The notes under the pieces: generated by a model
The model's database searches: none
Told to the model about the DNA's origin: nothing
Seen by the model: only the letters and a program-made list of their open reading frames with translations
Program-made: the position numbers and the translations under genes
Assembly: GCA_009885185.1 (NCBI GenBank)
Contig: VFLF01000382.1
Location: 1-9,286 of the forward strand
DNA from: Nitrosomonadales bacterium
GTDB lineage: Bacteria; Pseudomonadota; Gammaproteobacteria; Burkholderiales; SG8-41
Reading direction: 5' to 3'
DNA length: 9,286 nt
Shown here: positions 5,858 to 9,286 of the stretch, piece by piece
Layout of the letters: each line of letters opens with the position of its first letter
Numbering within the stretch: the first letter of the stretch is position 1

Positions 5858-6012
5858 GCCTCGCCAACTTCCTGGAATTTTTCCTTGGCGTTGGGTTGTT
5901 TCGAGATGTCGGGACGGAACTAGTGCGCGAGTCTGCGATAAGCTTTCTTGATATCAGCGGCGCTCGCGCCGCGTTCTACGTCCAGCGTTTTGTAGTAATC
6001 CTTGTATTTCAT
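5857..6012 (-). pseudogene. cbpA: Remnant of DnaJ-like co-chaperone gene cbpA (J-domain start)
   Basis: From ATG 6010-6012 the minus strand encodes [30 protein letters not shown], then TAG (5920-5922), then FRPDISKQPNAKEKFQEVGEA. This is the first 52 or so residues of a CbpA J-domain (expected ...YRRLA-x-KYHPDVSK...EKF-EV-EAYEVL). Three faults mark it as dead: a stop where a Lys codon is expected, the essential HPD motif changed to RPD, and loss of everything after the J-domain's third helix, including the substrate-binding domains (about 250 residues). Homology then jumps into cbpM in a different frame. CbpA is a nucleoid-associated Hsp40 partner of DnaK. Confidence 0.85.
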
Positions 6013-6161
6013 CGCTTATTTTTGCAGGTGCAATACATGACACTAGCGAGGACGGGGTATCCGTCTTTCTGATAAGCGATAAGGACAAGCGGCGCGCTAA
6101 TACAGAATGAAAAGTTGGCCGCTGCTCTATCCGCACGAAGACCAAGGCCGGTGGATTTTGT

Positions 6162-6737
6162 CTATTTCTTGATGCTCATCTCATTGTTGACACTACGCAC
6201 ATTTTCGGTGCCGCGAGCCACTTCAATGGCACGATCAATTTGACCTTGATTATTGACGAACCCACTAAGCTGAACTTCACCTTTGCGCGTAACAACTGCG
6301 ATATCCAGACTCTTGATGCTTGCGTCGGCAAGCAGTGCTGACTTGACCTTGGCCGTAATCACGCCGTCATCGACCTGATCGCCTGCGGTGGTTGCCGCAC
6401 CCTTCAGACTCATTTTGTTCTCGACCGCTTTCACGCCCGTCACGCCACGGGCGACTGTGATCGCACGATCAATTTGTGCTTGATTGTCAACGAACCCACT
6501 CAACTGGACCTCTCCTTTTCGGGTTTCCACTTTCAAATCAAAGGCCTTAACCTCAGAATCGGCCAATAACGCTGATTTCACGCGCGTTGTAACCACGGTA
6601 TCGTCAATCTCCGTCCCCACCGTCGTACTCGGCGGCGGCACGCTCGCAGGCGTTTCCGGCGGTTTGTTACAGCCTGTAATGAACAGCATAGTGGTTAGCG
6701 ATGCACTTAATGCAAGTAATCCAAGGCGAGATGTCAT
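6162..6737 (-). CDS. Lipoprotein with two BON domains (OsmY-like)
   Basis: 191 aa from ATG 6735-6737, with CAGGAG ten nt upstream. The N-terminus is a lipoprotein signal: hydrophobic LGLLALSASLTTMLF, then ITGC with the lipid-carrying Cys at 23, followed by Asn rather than Asp, which favours outer-membrane sorting. A Pro/Ser/Thr linker (24-42) leads to BON domain 1 (about 45-112) and BON domain 2 (about 123-190). The two share long stretches: VKSALLAD, TRKGEVQLSGFV, NQ-QIDRAI-VARG and a V--V-N-MS-K ending, which points to recent duplication. BON domains bind membrane phospholipid surfaces; the E. coli relatives OsmY and DolP (YraP) act in periplasmic stress and outer-membrane integrity. The gene stands alone, divergent from ndvB across 276 bp. 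Confidence 0.92.
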   Translation of the reverse strand: MTSRLGLLALSASLTTMLFITGCNKPPETPASVPPPSTTVGTEIDDTVVTTRVKSALLADSEVKAFDLKVETRKGEVQLSGFVDNQAQIDRAITVARGVTGVKAVENKMSLKGAATTAGDQVDDGVITAKVKSALLADASIKSLDIAVVTRKGEVQLSGFVNNQGQIDRAIEVARGTENVRSVNNEMSIKK

Positions 6738-6810
6738 TTGAGCGTTACTCCTGTTTAAGTCAATGAGTCACTGAATAAGCAACTTTCCGTCGGTTCGCTG
6801 GATTTCTCTG

Positions 6811-6826
6811 TACGTTACCGCACGTA
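6811..6826. promoter_or_regulatory. Inverted repeat TACGT-N6-ACGTA in BON/ndvB control region
   Basis: Perfect 5-bp arms with a 6-bp centre (TACCGC), the same geometry as a CRP box, lie 74 bp from the BON gene start and about 190 bp from the ndvB start. It could serve either promoter. No factor is assigned. Confidence 0.35.
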
Positions 6827-6892
6827 GCAATGAAACCGTTCGTGTCAACATTGATCGCCTTTTAACGGGCGTCCGCACGCTGGAATAAGGAT

Positions 6893-6923
6893 CAGGATCC
6901 TGGCCGTCTGCCGGCGCAGGCAG
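6893..6923. promoter_or_regulatory. Palindrome and small hairpin in the ndvB leader
   Basis: CAGGATCCTG (6893-6902) is a perfect 10-bp palindrome, overlapping a direct repeat AGGATC-AGGATC. It is followed at 6908-6923 by CTGCC-GGCGCA-GGCAG, a 5-bp stem with a 6-nt loop. Either could be an operator or an mRNA structure. No strong sigma-70 promoter is evident in 6738-7013. Confidence 0.3.
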
Positions 6924-7013
6924 GCTGGTCCGTGACCGACACAAAACTGTCCATCTTCGTCTCCTGGCAACGGAAATGGAATTGCAATTTCACGGTGGAG
7001 AAGGAAACCTGAA

Positions 7014-9286
7014 GTGAAATTGAGCACTGACACGCTTCGTGACGCTCTGCGCAACCTGAAATCTCGGCTGCATAGCCTGCGCAGGCCCCCTAACTACACA
7101 GACGACGAGCCGCCGCTGCGGGCAGAGCTGTTCAGCGCCGACCAGATGGAACAACACGGCAGAAACCTTGCGGGCACGCATCGCCTGAGCCTGCGGCGTG
7201 CGCCGGTTCCGTTGCTGGCGCGTTTGGCAGACAACGAGAACGTGTTGCTTCACGCGTGCAGTCTATTGACGACGGCTGTCAAGGCGAATCTGCGAATTTC
7301 TCCCGCCGGTGAATGGCTGCTGGACAATTTTCACCTGATCGAGGAACAGATACGTACGGCCAAGCGGCATTTGCCCAAGACCTACAGCAGGGAACTGCCG
7401 CGTCTGGCACACGGCCCATCGGGCGGACTGCCCCGCGTCTACGACATTGCGCTGGCCGCGATCTCGCATGGCGACGGGCGGGTAGACCCGGCTGGTCTAA
7501 GCCGCTTCGTAACGGCCTACCAGAGGGTCACGCCGCTCACGTTAGGCGAGTTATGGGCCATACCTATCATGCTGCGTCTGGCATTGATCGAAAACCTGCG
7601 CCGCGTCGGCGCACGAGTGGCAGCCAGCACCATCGACCGCGACCGCGCCGACGCATGGGCGGATCAGATGATGGAAATCGCCGAGAAGGATCCGAAAGGA
7701 CTCATTCTGGTGGTCGCGGACATGGCTCGATCCAATCCCCCGATGGTCAGCTCGTTTGTCGCGGAGCTGGCGCGGCGCCTGCAAGGCCAGAGCGCCGCGC
7801 TGGCCTTACCGCTGACATGGATCGAACAGCGGCTCTCGGAGTCGGGGCTGACGATAGAACAGTTGGTGCAATCGGAAACCCAGAAGCAGGCCTCCGGCCA
7901 GGTCTCCATCAGTAACAGTATCGGCAGTCTGCGATTTTTGGGGTCGATGGACTGGCGCGATTTCGTCGAAACCATGAGCGTTGTCGAACAGAAACTACGG
8001 GAGGATCCGGGCGGCGTATACGGCAGGATGGATTTCATTACTCGTGATCGCTATCGCCATGCGGTCGAAAAGATTGCCAAAACGAGCCGTTTGTCGGAGA
8101 GCGACATCGCATGCAAAGCAATTCAGTTAGCGCATGACGTCGCGGCCAGCGCGATAGCCAATGGCAATGACAGAAGCAGCCATCGCGCGTCACATGTGGG
8201 CTACTACCTGATCGATAAGGGCCTGCCGCAACTCAAACAAGTCGCAACAGAGCACGTTTCGATTGTCGAAACTGTGCAGCAAACATGCCGCCGCTTTCCC
8301 TTGCTTTGTTATCTGGGCACGACCGGGCTGCTCACGCTGGCCTTTGGCGGCAGCTTACTGGCGAGCGCATATGCCGGCGGATTGCGCGGCTGGATACTCG
8401 CAATGGTCGCAATCGCCGTGGCGTTGTGCAGCAGTCAACTGGCGATTGCACTGGTTAATTGGGCGGCAACCTTGCTGGCAGCGCCACGGTCGCTGCCGCG
8501 TCTGGATTTTTCCAAGGGAATTCCAGCGGACTGCCGCACCCTGGTGGTGGTCCCGACCATGATTACCAGCGTTCAAAACATCGATGCGCTAATCGAGGCA
8601 CTTGAAGTCCGGTTTCTGGCTAACCGGGATGCCCAATTGCACTTTGGCTTGCTGACCGATTTTCGCGATGCGAACGAGGAAACGCTACCTGAAGACGAAC
8701 CGCTGGTACAACTGGCGCGGCACCGGATCGAAGAACTGAATCAAAAGTATGGCAGCGCAATAGACGGCACCAACAACGCCAACAGCCCATCTTTTTTTCT
8801 GTTTCATCGCCCGCGCCGCTGGAATCCCCAAGAGCGCGTGTGGATGGGTTACGAGCGTAAACGCGGGAAACTGGCGCAACTGAATGCGTTGTTGCGCGGC
8901 GGCAGCCAGGATAGTTTCTCATTGATTGTCGGCACGACTGACGTATTGCCCGGCGTAAAGTACGTGATTACCCTGGACACGGATACGCAGCTACCGCGTG
9001 ATTCCGCGCACCAGTTTGTGGGCGCGATGGCCCACCCCTTGAATCGCGCAACTTTCGATGAAGCGCAGCAACGGGTGATCGAGGGCTACGGCATTCTACA
9101 GCCGCGCTTGGCAGTGAGTTTACAAGGTGCGAACCGGTCGCGGTATGCGCGATTGTTCGGCAGCGATTCCGGCATCGACCCCTATACGCGGGCGGTGTCT
9201 GATGTTTACCAGGACTTGTTCGGCGAAGGTTCTTTCATCGGCAAAGGCATCTACGACGTGGATGCGTTCGAGCGGGCGCTCAACGG
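7014..9286 (+). CDS. ndvB: Cyclic beta-1,2-glucan synthase, N-terminal part (partial)
   Basis: An open frame of 757 codons runs off the window. It starts at GTG 7014 with GGAGAAGGA (6996-7004) 9 nt upstream; the frame is closed by TGA at 6933 with no better start between. Residues 1-420 are the soluble N-terminal region of NdvB/ChvB proteins (LLDNFHLIEEQIR at about 103, YDIALAAISHGDGR at about 143, LRLALIENLRR at about 187). Two membrane helices lie at about 428-450 and 457-483. The glycosyltransferase part (GT84) follows, with VVVPTM (about 512), RPRRWN (599-604), ERKRGKLAQLN, TLDTDTQLP with the Asp pair D655/D657 for nucleotide sugar and metal, and GSFIGKGIYD (739-748). The family is about 2,800 residues and makes periplasmic cyclic glucans from UDP-glucose for osmotic adaptation and host contact. 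Downstream GH94-like phosphorylase domains must lie outside the window. Confidence 0.93.
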   Translation, partial: MKLSTDTLRDALRNLKSRLHSLRRPPNYTDDEPPLRAELFSADQMEQHGRNLAGTHRLSLRRAPVPLLARLADNENVLLHACSLLTTAVKANLRISPAGEWLLDNFHLIEEQIRTAKRHLPKTYSRELPRLAHGPSGGLPRVYDIALAAISHGDGRVDPAGLSRFVTAYQRVTPLTLGELWAIPIMLRLALIENLRRVGARVAASTIDRDRADAWADQMMEIAEKDPKGLILVVADMARSNPPMVSSFVAELARRLQGQSAALALPLTWIEQRLSESGLTIEQLVQSETQKQASGQVSISNSIGSLRFLGSMDWRDFVETMSVVEQKLREDPGGVYGRMDFITRDRYRHAVEKIAKTSRLSESDIACKAIQLAHDVAASAIANGNDRSSHRASHVGYYLIDKGLPQLKQVATEHVSIVETVQQTCRRFPLLCYLGTTGLLTLAFGGSLLASAYAGGLRGWILAMVAIAVALCSSQLAIALVNWAATLLAAPRSLPRLDFSKGIPADCRTLVVVPTMITSVQNIDALIEALEVRFLANRDAQLHFGLLTDFRDANEETLPEDEPLVQLARHRIEELNQKYGSAIDGTNNANSPSFFLFHRPRRWNPQERVWMGYERKRGKLAQLNALLRGGSQDSFSLIVGTTDVLPGVKYVITLDTDTQLPRDSAHQFVGAMAHPLNRATFDEAQQRVIEGYGILQPRLAVSLQGANRSRYARLFGSDSGIDPYTRAVSDVYQDLFGEGSFIGKGIYDVDAFERALN

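Noticed and set aside
5752..6072. 106-codon plus-strand frame
   Set aside because: It is the complement of the cbpA/cbpM remnant, whose homology on the minus strand is clear.
6013..6161. Small genes between the BON gene and the cbpA remnant
   Set aside because: Only short frames without ribosome sites or motifs; no terminator-like hairpin either.
8792..8798. Run of seven T in ndvB as a possible slippage or frameshift site
   Set aside because: The reading frame and family motifs continue unbroken on both sides (RPRRWN just after), so no frameshift is indicated.

Overview
The window looks like a chromosomal piece of a betaproteobacterium (Burkholderiales or Nitrosomonadales type). This rests on gene content only: a Crp/Fnr regulator with the C-terminal CGCYR tail, a small PLDc_N membrane protein, a DUF883/YqjD-type protein, a two-BON-domain lipoprotein, and the remains of a cbpA-cbpM pair whose CbpM part resembles Burkholderiales CbpM. 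No RNA gene, insertion sequence, phage gene or CRISPR array is visible.

Layout. (1) 1-1805, minus strand: an exported Trp/Tyr-rich protein with a Gln/Pro/Arg-rich tail is followed 13 nt later by an exported DUF3943 protein. The latter appears to lack its usual C-terminal part and stops inside a 7-bp tandem repeat at the window edge. (2) 1806-2111: a divergent control region with a perfect 16-bp palindrome. (3) 2112-2303, plus: a 63-aa PLDc_N two-helix membrane protein. (4) 2304-2672: a long leader with several inverted repeats and an 8-bp tandem repeat, ahead of (5) a Crp/Fnr-family regulator (2673-3362, plus). (6) 3403-5475, minus: a tight three-gene operon, read from right to left: DUF883 protein, membrane-anchored CxxC protein, AI-2E family transporter. 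(7) 5685-6012, minus: a decayed, fused remnant of cbpA and cbpM. (8) 6162-6737, minus: a double-BON lipoprotein. (9) 7014-9286, plus: the first 757 codons of a cyclic beta-1,2-glucan synthase (NdvB/ChvB type), running off the window.

Common theme. Nearly all products belong to the envelope or to osmotic/general stress: an OsmY-like BON lipoprotein, a membrane-anchored DUF883 protein, a cyclic glucan synthase whose periplasmic product serves osmotic adaptation in known species, a chaperone remnant, and a transporter-family membrane protein. This reads as a stress/envelope neighbourhood with a local Crp/Fnr regulator and operator-like inverted repeats in three control regions. Whether that regulator controls its neighbours is inference. 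I see no proof of a wholly new system. The most notable items are the cbpA/cbpM remnant, the paired operator-like sites before the regulator gene, and the uncharacterised CxxC protein coupled to the AI-2E transporter.
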